A stretch of DNA of 64,000 bases from Gordonibacter sp. An230 (GTDB lineage Bacteria > Actinomycetota > Coriobacteriia > Coriobacteriales > Eggerthellaceae): NCBI RefSeq assembly GCF_002159915.1, contig NZ_NFJP01000011.1, positions 56,250-120,249 on the forward strand, read 5' to 3'. The position numbers and the translations under genes were made by a program. Below are positions 20,277 to 29,676 of the stretch, one piece after another (position 1 is the stretch's first letter; each line of letters opens with the position of its first letter). The notes under the pieces are model-generated. The model had not been told where the DNA came from. It did not search any database and saw nothing but the letters and a program-made list of their open reading frames with translations.

Positions 20277-20630
20277 TCAAGGGCGGAGGAGCGGATTTTC
20301 AAGGCTTTCCTTCCGGGATACGGGCGGCGGGGCATGCTGGATGCCGCAGTGCGGAAGGGCGACGTTTCGTTGGAGGAGGCTCTCCTTCCAAGCGCCCGAG
20401 CGAAGGCTCGGGCGGGTAAGACGACACAGCGCAGCGCGCCGCTGGCGTTCCTGGGCTTTTTTGGCGCATCGTGGCGCGAGCGGGGGGGGGTCGCCGTCCT
20501 CCTCTCGTTCGAACAGCCTGTTCCTTCTTTGAACGGGGGCCTTTTGTGTACAATGGAGCCGCGCCGGCTTCCCGCGTCTTTTCGGCAGGCGCGATTCCGG
20601 TCGATGAAGGTGAACGCGAGGAAGGACATC
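20277..20630. other. Non-coding gap with hairpin and G-run
   Basis: About 350 bases between hppA and the GNAT gene. It contains a hairpin (CGCCCGAGC...GCTCGGGCG, about 20392-20415) and an uninterrupted run of guanines near 20491. No supportable gene. Confidence 0.5.
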
Positions 20631-21185
20631 ATGTTGATCGAGACCGAAAGGCTTGTCCTGCGCCCGTTTTCGGAGGGAGATGCGGAGGATGTGCTCGAGT
20701 ATTTGCGGGAGCCGGAGGTGAACTGCTTTGCCCGCATGAGGCTCGGTTCGCTCGACGAGGCGAGGAGGGAGATGAGGAGACGCGAGGTGGGGGATGAATG
20801 CTGCCTTGCCATTGCGCTCAAGGAGTCTGGGAAGGTCGTCGGCGAGATCGGGGCGCATCCCGAGAGCAACGACCCGGAGGGCTCGGACGAAGAGGCGGAC
20901 ACCTTCAGCCCGTATTGGATGCTGAACGCGGATTACCAAGGCAAAGGCTATGCATACGAAGCGGCGTGCGCCTTTTTCGACTATCTGTTTCGCGAAAGGG
21001 GCGCAAGGCGCATCTATGCTTACACCGAGGATTACAACCTTTCAAGCCAACACCTTTGCGAGAAGCTCGGAATGCGGCGAGAGGGCCTTTTTCGCGAATT
21101 CGTCACGTTCGTGAAAAATCCCGACGGAACGCCGCGGTACGAGAACACGGTGCAATACGCCATCTTGCGAAAAGAGTGGCGGTGA
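20631..21185 (+). CDS. GNAT-family N-acetyltransferase
   Basis: 184 residues. It begins MLIETERLVLRPFSEGDAEDVLEYL, the RimJ/RimL-type GNAT opening, and has the acetyl-CoA loop region WMLNADYQGKGYAYEAACAFFDYLF (Q-x-G-K-G-x-A) followed by YTEDYNLSSQHLCEKLGMRREGLFREFV. Members acetylate protein N-termini, antibiotics or small amines; the substrate is unknown. GAGGAAGGA precedes the ATG. It stands alone. Confidence 0.85.
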   Translation: MLIETERLVLRPFSEGDAEDVLEYLREPEVNCFARMRLGSLDEARREMRRREVGDECCLAIALKESGKVVGEIGAHPESNDPEGSDEEADTFSPYWMLNADYQGKGYAYEAACAFFDYLFRERGARRIYAYTEDYNLSSQHLCEKLGMRREGLFREFVTFVKNPDGTPRYENTVQYAILRKEWR

Positions 21186-21279
21186 CGGGATTCTGCCCGG
21201 ATGCCCGATTTCGCAAGGGATCCGCATAGGGCGGTTTTCGATGAGGCGCTGTCGCATGATTCGATTTCCGAGGGCCTCA

Positions 21280-21320
21280 GGAACGAAACAAAGGAGCGCG
21301 ACTTTGCCCGTCGCGCTCCT
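21280..21320 (-). terminator. Terminator of gdhA
   Basis: AGGAGCGCGAC pairs with GTCGCGCTCCT around a 7-base loop. Read on the minus strand it is followed by TTGTTTCGTTC. It lies about 40 bases past the gdhA stop. Confidence 0.75.
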
Positions 21321-21357
21321 CTTCATCGATTGATCGTCCGAATGGGTGTCGACGCTC

Positions 21358-23097
<1,740 letters not shown>

Positions 23098-24495
23098 ATG
23101 AACGAGATCAAATGCCCCCAGTGCAGGACGGTGTTCCAAGTCGACGAGACGGGCTACGCAAAGATCGTGAGCCAGATACGCGACAAGGAGTTTGCCCGAG
23201 AGCTCGAGCAGCGCGAGCAGCGTTTGGGTGAGCAGCGTGAGCGGGAAGTGCGCTTGGCGGTGGCGCAAGAGCGCAATCGCGCGCAAGAGGATGCGGCTGC
23301 GAGCGCGGCCCGCATCGCCGAGCTGGAGGTTTTGCTCGAGGCAGCCAAGCGCGAAGGGGCTGCCGGCATCGAAGCGCTCAGACGCGACCAGGAAGCGCGC
23401 GAGCGAGCCGTCGGCGCCGAGCATGCTCGCGCGCTGGTCGATGCCACGGCGGAGCGCGATGCTCGCATTGCGCAGCTTGAGCAGAAGCTGTCCGCGCAGA
23501 GTGCGACGGCTTTGGCGGAGAAGCAGCTGGCGGTGGCCGAGGCGCGCGCGTCGCTCGAGCGCGAGCGCGACTCCTTGGCGGCCCAAGTGGAGCTCGTGCG
23601 CGTCGAAGGGGAGCGCGCTGCGAGCGCCTTGCGCGAGGAGATGGCGACCAAGCTTCGGGCGAAAGACGAGCTGATCTCGTACAAAGACGAGGAGATCGCG
23701 CGCTACAAGGACATGAAGGCGCGCCTGTCCACGAAGATGGTGGGAGAGTCGCTCGAGCAGCATTGCGAAGCCGAGTTCAACAAGCTGCGCGCCACGGCGT
23801 TCCCTCGCGCGTATTTCGAGAAGGACAACGACGTGGTGGACGGCACGAAGGGCGACTACGTATTCCGCGAATGCGATGAGGACGGCGTCGAAGTGGTGTC
23901 CATCATGTTCGAGATGAAGAACGAGAACGACGAGACGGCTACGAAGCACCGAAACGAAGACTTCCTCAAGAAGCTCGACGCCGACCGGCGCAAGAAGGGC
24001 TGCGAGTACGCCGTGCTCGTCACGCTCCTCGAGCCTGAGAGCGAGCTGTACAACGAGGGCATCGTGGATGTGGGCTACCGCTACGAGAAGATGTATGTGG
24101 TGCGCCCGCAGTTCTTCATCCCCATCATCTCCATTCTGCGCAATGCAGCGTTGTCAGCCATGACGTACAAGGCAGAACTTGCCCGCGCGCGCAGCCAGAA
24201 CGTCGACGTCACGCGCTTCGAGGAGCAGATGGAGGAGTTCAAGGCGAAGTTCGGCCGCAACTACGAGCTGGCGAGCCGCAAGTTCCAGCAGGCCATCGAC
24301 GAGATCGACAAGACCATTGACCACCTGCAGAAGACCAAAGACGCGCTTTTGGGCAGCGAGCGCAACCTGCGCCTGGCAAACGACAAGGCGCAGGACCTCA
24401 CCATCAAGCGGCTGACGCGGAACAACCCCACCATGAAGGCTGCGTTCGAGGCGCTCGCGGCCGAGAAGGGCGAAGGAGATGGCGATGATTCGTAG
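23098..24495 (+). CDS. DUF2130 domain protein
   Basis: 465 residues. The N-terminus has a zinc-ribbon-like CPQCRTVF; residues 25-200 are a long charged coiled coil (Glu/Arg/Ala heptads); residues 205-420 are the DUF2130 region ([48 protein letters not shown]... [38 protein letters not shown]). That region carries Asp/Glu/Lys residues (D-y-v-f-r, E-m-K) reminiscent of PD-(D/E)XK nucleases, but the function has not been established. GGGAGGAGCGAGC precedes the ATG. Its TAG stop is in frame with the following membrane-protein gene. Confidence 0.85.
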   Translation: MNEIKCPQCRTVFQVDETGYAKIVSQIRDKEFARELEQREQRLGEQREREVRLAVAQERNRAQEDAAASAARIAELEVLLEAAKREGAAGIEALRRDQEARERAVGAEHARALVDATAERDARIAQLEQKLSAQSATALAEKQLAVAEARASLERERDSLAAQVELVRVEGERAASALREEMATKLRAKDELISYKDEEIARYKDMKARLSTKMVGESLEQHCEAEFNKLRATAFPRAYFEKDNDVVDGTKGDYVFRECDEDGVEVVSIMFEMKNENDETATKHRNEDFLKKLDADRRKKGCEYAVLVTLLEPESELYNEGIVDVGYRYEKMYVVRPQFFIPIISILRNAALSAMTYKAELARARSQNVDVTRFEEQMEEFKAKFGRNYELASRKFQQAIDEIDKTIDHLQKTKDALLGSERNLRLANDKAQDLTIKRLTRNNPTMKAAFEALAAEKGEGDGDDS

Positions 24496-24588
24496 CGGGG
24501 ATCCGGCAAGGGCCGGCGTCTCTCCCATGCGCAGGACCTGCTCTATCTGCTTGCGGGGATCTTCGTCGCTTTTCTTGCGAAGGGGTTC

Positions 24589-25875
24589 GTGCAACTTGTC
24601 TCCATCGCTTTGGGCGGGGCTATGACGTCGCTGCTCGAGCTGGTGCGCGAGGCAACGGTCATGCGCATCGTCTGCATGGCGGTGGCTTCGCGAAAGATGC
24701 ATCGCGGTTTCTCCTTCGAACGGCACTGCCCCGAGACCGTTCTCGTGTTCGTCGTGATGCTTGCCGGCTGTCTCATCGACGAGGTGCGCTCGTATTGGCA
24801 GGCGGGGTTACCGGTCGCTGAAGAGGATGTCGAAGCGTGGACGGAGGGGCTCTCCCTCCAAGCTGGCTCGATGCTCGCGGTGTCTGCAGCGTGGCTTCTC
24901 AACGGTCTGCCCGCTTGGGTCGATCGATCGCCATGGGTTCCTTTGGCGGTAGTGCTCACGGCTTTCGTTCTCTGCGTCGTGGGCTTGGATGGAGCGCTCT
25001 CTTTCGGCGGCGGCATCCTCGGAGTCGCGCTGCTCGGGCTTGTCCTGACCCTCGTCTCGCGGATGCCTGCTTCGTGCGTCCAGTGGGTCTGTCAATCGAT
25101 CGAGAAGGCCGTCTGCGGAGATGCTAAGGAGCCCGCCGACCGTCATTCGGCCGATGAGCTTGCTGAATCGGCCTCGCGGAAGCACGGCTTGCACGAGGTT
25201 GGCGAAAGCGGCAACTCTCGGCCTCGTGTCGCTCGACGTGCGACGAGCTTGCCGGCGCTCTTTCTGCTCTGCGGAGCAAGCGCGGTGGCGGTGGTCCTCT
25301 TCGTTGCGCTTGCAGGCGTGGCGGTGTTCGGGTGGAGCTTGCGGGCGCTTGCGTTCGACGTCGTATTGGGTGTGCTCTCGCTCGTTCTGCACAGCGTTTT
25401 CCTGCTTCTGGTTTGCGAAGCGTGGTACGTTGATCAGCGTGCGCGTGGAGCGCTCTGCACAGCGGTTCTCTGGATGGTCGCGCTGCCGGCTTCTTTCGTG
25501 GCGATAGGCGCCGTCCAAGGAAGCAGGCCTTCTGAACGCGTTCTTGTGGACGGCGCGCTGCGCACTGAGTTGCCGCTCTTCCTCGGCGGGATGCAGGTTG
25601 CCTTTGCGCAGCCGGTTGGAGCGCTCTTCGGGATCCCGCTCGAATCTTACCAAGAGCCGCTTCCCGCAAACGAGTCGCTTGCCGAGGAGGAGGTGGACGA
25701 GGAAGCGCGCGATGTTCGCTCAGCGGCAAAGCGGCAGCTCGTATCACACGTCGAAGCGCATCGTCGATGTCGACGCCGAAGCACGTGCCATCGTGCTCGA
25801 AGTGACCGAACCAACCGACGACATCGAGCGGGGGAGCCGGATTGGGGTCGACTGTGGATACGTGAGGCATGTTGA
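24589..25875 (+). CDS. Hypothetical multi-pass membrane protein, probably damaged at the 3' end
   Basis: 428 residues if read as an open frame from GTG 24589. It has about eight hydrophobic segments split by a hydrophilic loop (about residues 180-225). I do not recognise the family. Two oddities: the same frame is protein-like for 31 residues before the GTG (HAQDLLYLLAGIFVAFLAKG, a membrane helix) with no ordinary start codon until the TAG that ends DUF2130; and the last 55 residues turn arginine-rich, while another frame from 25712 (MFAQRQSGSSYHTSKRIVDV) becomes protein-like. A frameshift near 25710-25745 is likely, or a second small gene overlaps. Confidence 0.5.
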   Translation: MQLVSIALGGAMTSLLELVREATVMRIVCMAVASRKMHRGFSFERHCPETVLVFVVMLAGCLIDEVRSYWQAGLPVAEEDVEAWTEGLSLQAGSMLAVSAAWLLNGLPAWVDRSPWVPLAVVLTAFVLCVVGLDGALSFGGGILGVALLGLVLTLVSRMPASCVQWVCQSIEKAVCGDAKEPADRHSADELAESASRKHGLHEVGESGNSRPRVARRATSLPALFLLCGASAVAVVLFVALAGVAVFGWSLRALAFDVVLGVLSLVLHSVFLLLVCEAWYVDQRARGALCTAVLWMVALPASFVAIGAVQGSRPSERVLVDGALRTELPLFLGGMQVAFAQPVGALFGIPLESYQEPLPANESLAEEEVDEEARDVRSAAKRQLVSHVEAHRRCRRRSTCHRARSDRTNRRHRAGEPDWGRLWIREAC

Positions 25876-25966
25876 CAAAGCGCTCGAGGAGCCGGTTGCG
25901 GGAGAATCGGCGCAGGTTCGCTCGGTGGTGGCTCGAGGGGTCGATGGAGGGAGGGGCCATAGCTGA
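25712..25966 (+). pseudogene. Frame-shifted continuation or small overlapping gene
   Basis: 84 codons in the +1 frame relative to the preceding gene, beginning after GAGGAAG. The translation (SKRIVDVDAEARAIVLEV...DDIERGSRIGVDCGYVRHV) has ordinary composition, unlike the arginine-rich overlapping frame. It could be the true C-terminus of the membrane protein after a frameshift or a separate small gene. Family not recognised. Confidence 0.4.
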
Positions 25967-26287
25967 GAAGCTTTTCGTGCGGGACCCGTCGCTCTACGAG
26001 CCTGGGCAGGGCGAGGAGGGGCGGTTGGTGAATCGGTCGAGCAGGCTTTCGAGGAGGTTGGTTGCGTGTGCCGGGTCGTTGACACGGTGACGTCGGCTGT
26101 GGGGGATTCCACGTTCACCTTTCTGGTGGACGACGGTGCTGGCGTGCTGGAAGAAGGGGTGACGTACCATGTGGTCCAGCGAGAGGGCACTCTCCGGTTG
26201 TACGGTATGTCGGAGGCGTGTCGTCGTTACCCACGACGACGCACTCGCACAGGACGCCATCGTCTCCCGGAAGCTCGGCGGACCTGA
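25944..26287 (+). pseudogene. Broken small hypothetical gene
   Basis: Two frames join into one plausible protein: IAEKLFVRDPSLYEPGQGEEG in one frame, then about 26025 onward VGESVEQAFEEVGCVCRVVDTVTSAVGDSTFTFLVDDG...GVTYHVVQREGTLRLYG in another. The first frame, if continued, turns into Arg/Ser repeats and stops at 26090. The protein family is not recognised. Beyond about 26220 no frame is convincing on either strand, and several compete. Confidence 0.45.
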
Positions 26288-26374
26288 CGATCACGCTGTC
26301 CGTGCCCCACTGCAGGTCCGAGTACTGGGAGAACATGCCGTCTGTGTGATGTTGGGACGGAAGAAGGAGGCATC

Positions 26375-27025
26375 ATGGCGAGTCGAGGTGAAGAGCGGGG
26401 AAAGGCGGGGTTCGGCGGGGCGCTCGCGCGGGCGGGCTACGCGGTTGCGGGGGCGCTCGCGGCGGTGTTTGTGGGCTGGGCGGTGTCGCTAGCGTTTCCG
26501 CAGCCTCGTTCGGGAATGCTCGCGCACTTCGTCGGGGTGGTTGCGATGGGGGCGGTGCTCATGCTGTGGGCGTCGTTCAAGCCGTCGCGCCTCAAGGGAG
26601 GTTCCTCTGCGCTTCAAGCGCTGCTCGTCTTAGGGGTCGTGGTGGCAGTGTGGGCGGTTGGCGACTACCTCAACTCACCGAGGGAGATGGAATACGTCCA
26701 AAACCCTCTCATCTGGGTTTGGACCTATGTGTTCTACCTGTTCAACATTAATCTCGGCTTCGTCTTGCCGGCATCGTGGGTGCTGGGCGGCAACGAGCGG
26801 TGGTCACGCCGGCCGCTGTGGCGGGTGCTCGTGGAATTGGCGTTCGCGCTCGTGATGGGTGCGCTGATCGCGAGCGATTCGCTCGGCTTCTTGGGAACCT
26901 CCCTGCCGACTTTCGTGGTCTATCAGCTCCTCTTCGTGGTAGGTGCCCTGGCCGCTGCTGGCGTGATCCAACGGCTGACCTGTGAGCTCGTGCGACGCAT
27001 CCGAGTCCGCAGTCTGCTTGCGTGA
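26375..27025 (+). CDS. Hypothetical membrane protein
   Basis: 216 residues, with GAAGGAGG seven bases before the ATG. It has a basic N-terminus and about six hydrophobic helices (AGALAAVFVGWAVSLAF, LAHFVGVVAMGAVLMLW, ALLVLGVVVAVWAV, WTYVFYLFNINLGFVLP, LVELAFALVMGALIA, FVVYQLLFVVGALAAAG), ending in a basic tail. I do not recognise the family. It is intact, unlike its neighbours on both sides. Confidence 0.65.
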   Translation: MASRGEERGKAGFGGALARAGYAVAGALAAVFVGWAVSLAFPQPRSGMLAHFVGVVAMGAVLMLWASFKPSRLKGGSSALQALLVLGVVVAVWAVGDYLNSPREMEYVQNPLIWVWTYVFYLFNINLGFVLPASWVLGGNERWSRRPLWRVLVELAFALVMGALIASDSLGFLGTSLPTFVVYQLLFVVGALAAAGVIQRLTCELVRRIRVRSLLA

Positions 27026-27071
27026 TGCGCCGCAATGGAAGGCAGGCCCCGATGGCGAAGGAGCCCTTTTG

Positions 27072-27471
27072 ACTGCTGGACGGTCTGACGATTTCCCCTG
27101 CGAGACGAAGCGCGAGCGTTTCGACCGCTTCGTCGCGAGGCTCTGACAGGTTCGTCCCTTCGCCGAGGGCAACGCGCGCGAAGGCGGTTTTCGCGGCGCT
27201 TTATCTGCGCGACCTTGGTTTCGACGCGGACAACGAGCCGATCGAGTGGCATGCGCGCTGCTTCCGCGACGTGTTCGTGCGCGCCAGCTACCGAAACGCG
27301 CGGACTGGCGCGCTGTCCGACCTGCGCTCTCGCGACCTCGCGGTGCGGATGCTCTTCGAAGACCTGTCGCTTTTGCACAACGTTGACCCCTCGCGCGCTG
27401 AACGTTTGAGGCGTCGAGCACGGGAAACCCTCGTGATGGCTCCCTCTTTGACGCGCAACCGGCCGCGGTGA
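27072..27471 (+). pseudogene. Remnant of a Fic-family gene
   Basis: The sequence reads ERFDRFVARL-stop-QVRPFAEGNAR, then after a one-base shift at about 27180 AVFAALYLRDLGFDADNEP...FRDVFVRASYRNARTG. This matches the Fic C-terminal pattern I know from intact relatives (FI..IWQVHPFxEGNTRTTAVF..KYLR.LGF...N....YFRNALVRANY). Three lesions are visible: Trp TGG changed to TGA (27144-27146), the catalytic His of HPFxxGN changed to Arg (RPFAEGNAR, 27153-27179), and the frameshift. Intact Fic proteins attach AMP to targets; this one cannot. The N-terminal half is not found upstream. Confidence 0.75.
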
Positions 27472-27819
27472 GGACTGCACACAATTCGGGCTGCTCGAGC
27501 ACAAAAATCCTCGATGTGAAAGGACCTCGGCCGTTCATGCGGATGATTGTTTCCGGCGACCTGGGGAAATGCCGAAGAGCGGCCTCCCTGCGAAGTCGAT
27601 GCGCGCCCGTTCGCCCTGTCAGTGTTTTCACGTCGAGGATTTTTGTGCCAGGCGGCCCCGATTCGCGTGCAGCGGCACCGCAGCCGTCGGATTATGCGCT
27701 AAAAAAGGGGAGTCAGACCCCTCGTTCGTGCCAAGAATCAACCGACAAGGGGATTCGGGCGTTTGGCTGGTCTTCCAGGTCGTCGCGAACAGCCAATTCC
27801 CGTGCTCTTGCTTCGGCGT
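27472..27819. other. Non-coding gap carrying a large inverted repeat
   Basis: About 350 bases after the Fic remnant; it contains the inverted repeat 27499-27648 and otherwise no supportable gene. Confidence 0.5.
27499..27648. repeat. Large inverted repeat, 23-nt arms
   Basis: Arms 27499-27521 (GCACAAAAATCC, then TCGATGTGAAA) and 27626-27648 (TTTCACGTCGA, then GGATTTTTGTGC) are complementary at 22 of 23 positions with a 104-base interior. It begins 28 bases after the Fic remnant. Confidence 0.75.
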
Positions 27820-28314
27820 TCACTCGCTCTCGCGCAACGACTCCTCCACGAGGCGGCGCAGGTTCGCGGCGAGGCGCTCGCGGTCGTTGTCCTCGAAGGG
27901 GGCGGGGCCGCGCGTGCGGCCTCTCTGGCGGCGCACCTTCCTCTCCTCGTGGCGGATGTGAATGTCCAGGTCGATGGTGGCCAGCGTGTGCACGCGCCCG
28001 CGCACCCCTATGGCCCTCGCGCCGCGTCCGAGCGCCATCGCCACCAAGCCGATGTCCTGCGCGACCACGACGTTGCCGCGTTCGAGCTCCTGCACGATGG
28101 CGAAGTCGGCCGCATCGGCGCCCACGCCCACGGGCAGCGTGTCGACCCAGAATCCGTCGCGGGACGTGCGCGGATCGCCGTGCTGTATATGGCGCGCCAG
28201 GTTCTGCGTCGAGTTGCCCGCGATCACGGCGGGCGCCCCGCACGCGCGCGCTACCGCGAGTGTTTCGGCGGTCACCGGGCATGCGTGGGTGTCGATGTAG
28301 ACGGTGGGCTTCAT
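27820..28314 (-). CDS. YaiI/YqxD family protein (UPF0178, DUF188)
   Basis: 164 residues. It has the family order: YIDTHACPVTAETLAVARACG at the N-terminus (usual form DADACPV), VGADAADFAIVQELERGNVVVAQDIGLVAMALGRGARAIGVRG in the middle, and KVRRQRGRTRGPAPFEDNDRERLAANLRRLV at the end. The fold is PIN-like and a nuclease role has been suggested, but no activity is established. In the first motif the second Asp is His and the Ala is Thr, a local variation. It is divergent from the LysO-like gene. Confidence 0.85.
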   Translation of the reverse strand: MKPTVYIDTHACPVTAETLAVARACGAPAVIAGNSTQNLARHIQHGDPRTSRDGFWVDTLPVGVGADAADFAIVQELERGNVVVAQDIGLVAMALGRGARAIGVRGRVHTLATIDLDIHIRHEERKVRRQRGRTRGPAPFEDNDRERLAANLRRLVEESLRESE

Positions 28315-28383
28315 AGGGCTCGCTTCCTGTCGGATGCCGACAGTATACGGCAAACCGAGCGCGGTGAGTCCGCGTTCTTGCGC

Positions 28384-28389
28384 TACAAT
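28384..28389 (+). promoter_or_regulatory. -10 element of the lysO-like gene
   Basis: TACAAT 31 bases before the GTG start, in the divergent gap with the YaiI-family gene. Confidence 0.4.
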
Positions 28390-28420
28390 AAATGCTTTCG
28401 TCTGTGAGGTGGGGGTTCGC

Positions 28421-29359
28421 GTGGAGGTGCTCGTCGTCATGGTCGTGGGCGTGCTCGTTGGCGCCACGATATTCCCTACGCGTTTCAAGGGCTTGAACGA
28501 CAAGGCAACGTTTTCGCTCACGGCTCTGCTCATCTTCGCAATGGGGGCGATGCTCGGCGGGCGCGACGCCTTCCTTGAGGAGCTCGGCGCGGTGGGATGG
28601 GCGAGCGCGCTTTTCTGCGTCGTGCCCGTAGCCTTCTCGACGCTCGCCGTATACGGGCTCACGAGCCTCTTCATGGGCGATGTCGCCCGCAGACCGGCCG
28701 GACCGCGTGTGGCGGCCGCCCAGGAGGGCGTTTCGGCGTCGGGCGGCGGCGAGGGCGCCATGGTCGGCATGGCTGTTGGGGCGCTCGCGCTCGGGGTCGC
28801 TTACGGCTTGTCGGGCGCCTCGCTCGTGCCGGTCGACCTGATGGTGGATAACTCCGACCTAGTGCTCTACGCGCTCATGTTCTGCGTAGGCATCAGCGTG
28901 GGCGGCAGCCGCGGCCTTCTGGGCAAGTTGCGCCAGTATCACGTGCGCGTGCTCATCGTTCCGGCGGGCATCGTGATCGGCTCGGTGCTGGGCGGCCTCG
29001 TGTGCGCTCCGATTGTGGGCGTGTCGCTGCCCGAGGGCGCAGCCGTCGCGTCGGGCTTGGGATGGTACAGTCTCGCGGGCGTCATGATGACCGATATCGC
29101 CGGCGCCCAGGTGGGCAGCATCACCTTCCTGGCGAACTTGCTGCGAGAGTTTGTCTCGTTCTTTAGCATCCCGTGGATCGCGCGCCACCTCAACTATCCC
29201 TCGTGCATCGCGCCCGCCGGCGCCACGAGCGAGGATACAACGCTGCCGATGATGATCCGCTGCACGAACGGCGAGACGGTGGTGCTCTCGGTGCTCAACG
29301 GCGTCATCTGCTCTGCGTTGGTGCCCGTGCTGATAGAGGCGTTCCGTCAGTTGATGTAG
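28421..29359 (+). CDS. lysO: LysO (YbjE/DUF340) family lysine exporter
   Basis: 312 residues, GTG start preceded by GAGGTGGGGG. It has about eight to nine membrane segments. Family signatures: LNDKATFSLTALLIFAMGAMLGG near the N-terminus, VDNSDLVLYALMFCVGISVGGSRGLLGKLR mid-protein, and GLGWYSLAGVMMTDIAGAQVGSITFLANLLREFVSF in the C-terminal half, where acidic residues are conserved. E. coli LysO exports L-lysine and thialysine; the substrate here is by homology. A hydrophilic insert (RRPAGPRVAAAQEG) separates the two halves. Confidence 0.85.
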   Translation: MEVLVVMVVGVLVGATIFPTRFKGLNDKATFSLTALLIFAMGAMLGGRDAFLEELGAVGWASALFCVVPVAFSTLAVYGLTSLFMGDVARRPAGPRVAAAQEGVSASGGGEGAMVGMAVGALALGVAYGLSGASLVPVDLMVDNSDLVLYALMFCVGISVGGSRGLLGKLRQYHVRVLIVPAGIVIGSVLGGLVCAPIVGVSLPEGAAVASGLGWYSLAGVMMTDIAGAQVGSITFLANLLREFVSFFSIPWIARHLNYPSCIAPAGATSEDTTLPMMIRCTNGETVVLSVLNGVICSALVPVLIEAFRQLM

Positions 29360-29618
29360 GAGGGCGGGGCCGAGGGACGCGCGTCGTCGCCTTGTCGCAT
29401 GGTTCAGACCCTTTTCGCGCGACTGTTTCTTTGCTGTCGCGTGGTTGCGTCGTCCTCTTGCCGCAGTCGCGTCGCTCTTCTGCCGCGCAGTTTCATCGGC
29501 TCCCGTTGCGCGACGGCATCGGTTCCTGCCGAGCGATTTCGATGCGTGCATCGACCGTGCATGCGCATGATCGCTCCAGCCGCCTCTCCTGCACGGCAAC
29601 CCTTTCCTCCCCTTCGAT

Positions 29619-29634
29619 CGTTTCACGTGAAACA
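29619..29634. promoter_or_regulatory. parS-like ParB binding site
   Basis: CGTTTCACGTGAAACA matches the bacterial parS consensus TGTTTCACGTGAAACA at 15 of 16 positions, including the perfect 14-base palindrome. It lies in the gap upstream of pcrA, outside any gene. No parA/parB is in the window. Confidence 0.7.
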
Positions 29635-29643
29635 TTTGTTCGG

Positions 29644-29670
29644 GAACATCTGTGCGGTTTCTGGTATACT
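29644..29670 (+). promoter_or_regulatory. Leaderless pcrA promoter with LexA-like box
   Basis: Extended -10 TGGTATACT (TATACT 29665-29670) ends six bases before the ATG, so the transcript probably starts at or next to the start codon. Upstream is GAAC-ATCT-GTGC (29644-29655), one base from the Gram-positive LexA pattern GAAC-N4-GTTC. The uvrC promoter has the same layout and 17 of 19 identical bases in GGGAACNNCTGTGCGGTTT. Confidence 0.55.
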
Positions 29671-29676
29671 GTCCCT

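Larger units (their letters stand above)
29360..29676. other. Non-coding gap with parS-like site
   Basis: About 317 bases between lysO and pcrA. It holds the near-perfect parS match at 29619-29634 and the pcrA promoter; the remainder shows no gene. Confidence 0.5.

Noticed and set aside
26115..26336. Small minus-strand gene opposite the broken hypothetical
   Set aside because: The frame looks protein-like but so do two plus-strand frames; no ribosome-binding site or family supports it.
29637..29648. TGTTC-GG-GAACA as an SOS operator
   Set aside because: Half-sites are in the opposite order (GTTC-N-GAAC) from LexA boxes; the neighbouring GAAC-N4-GTGC shared with uvrC is the better candidate.
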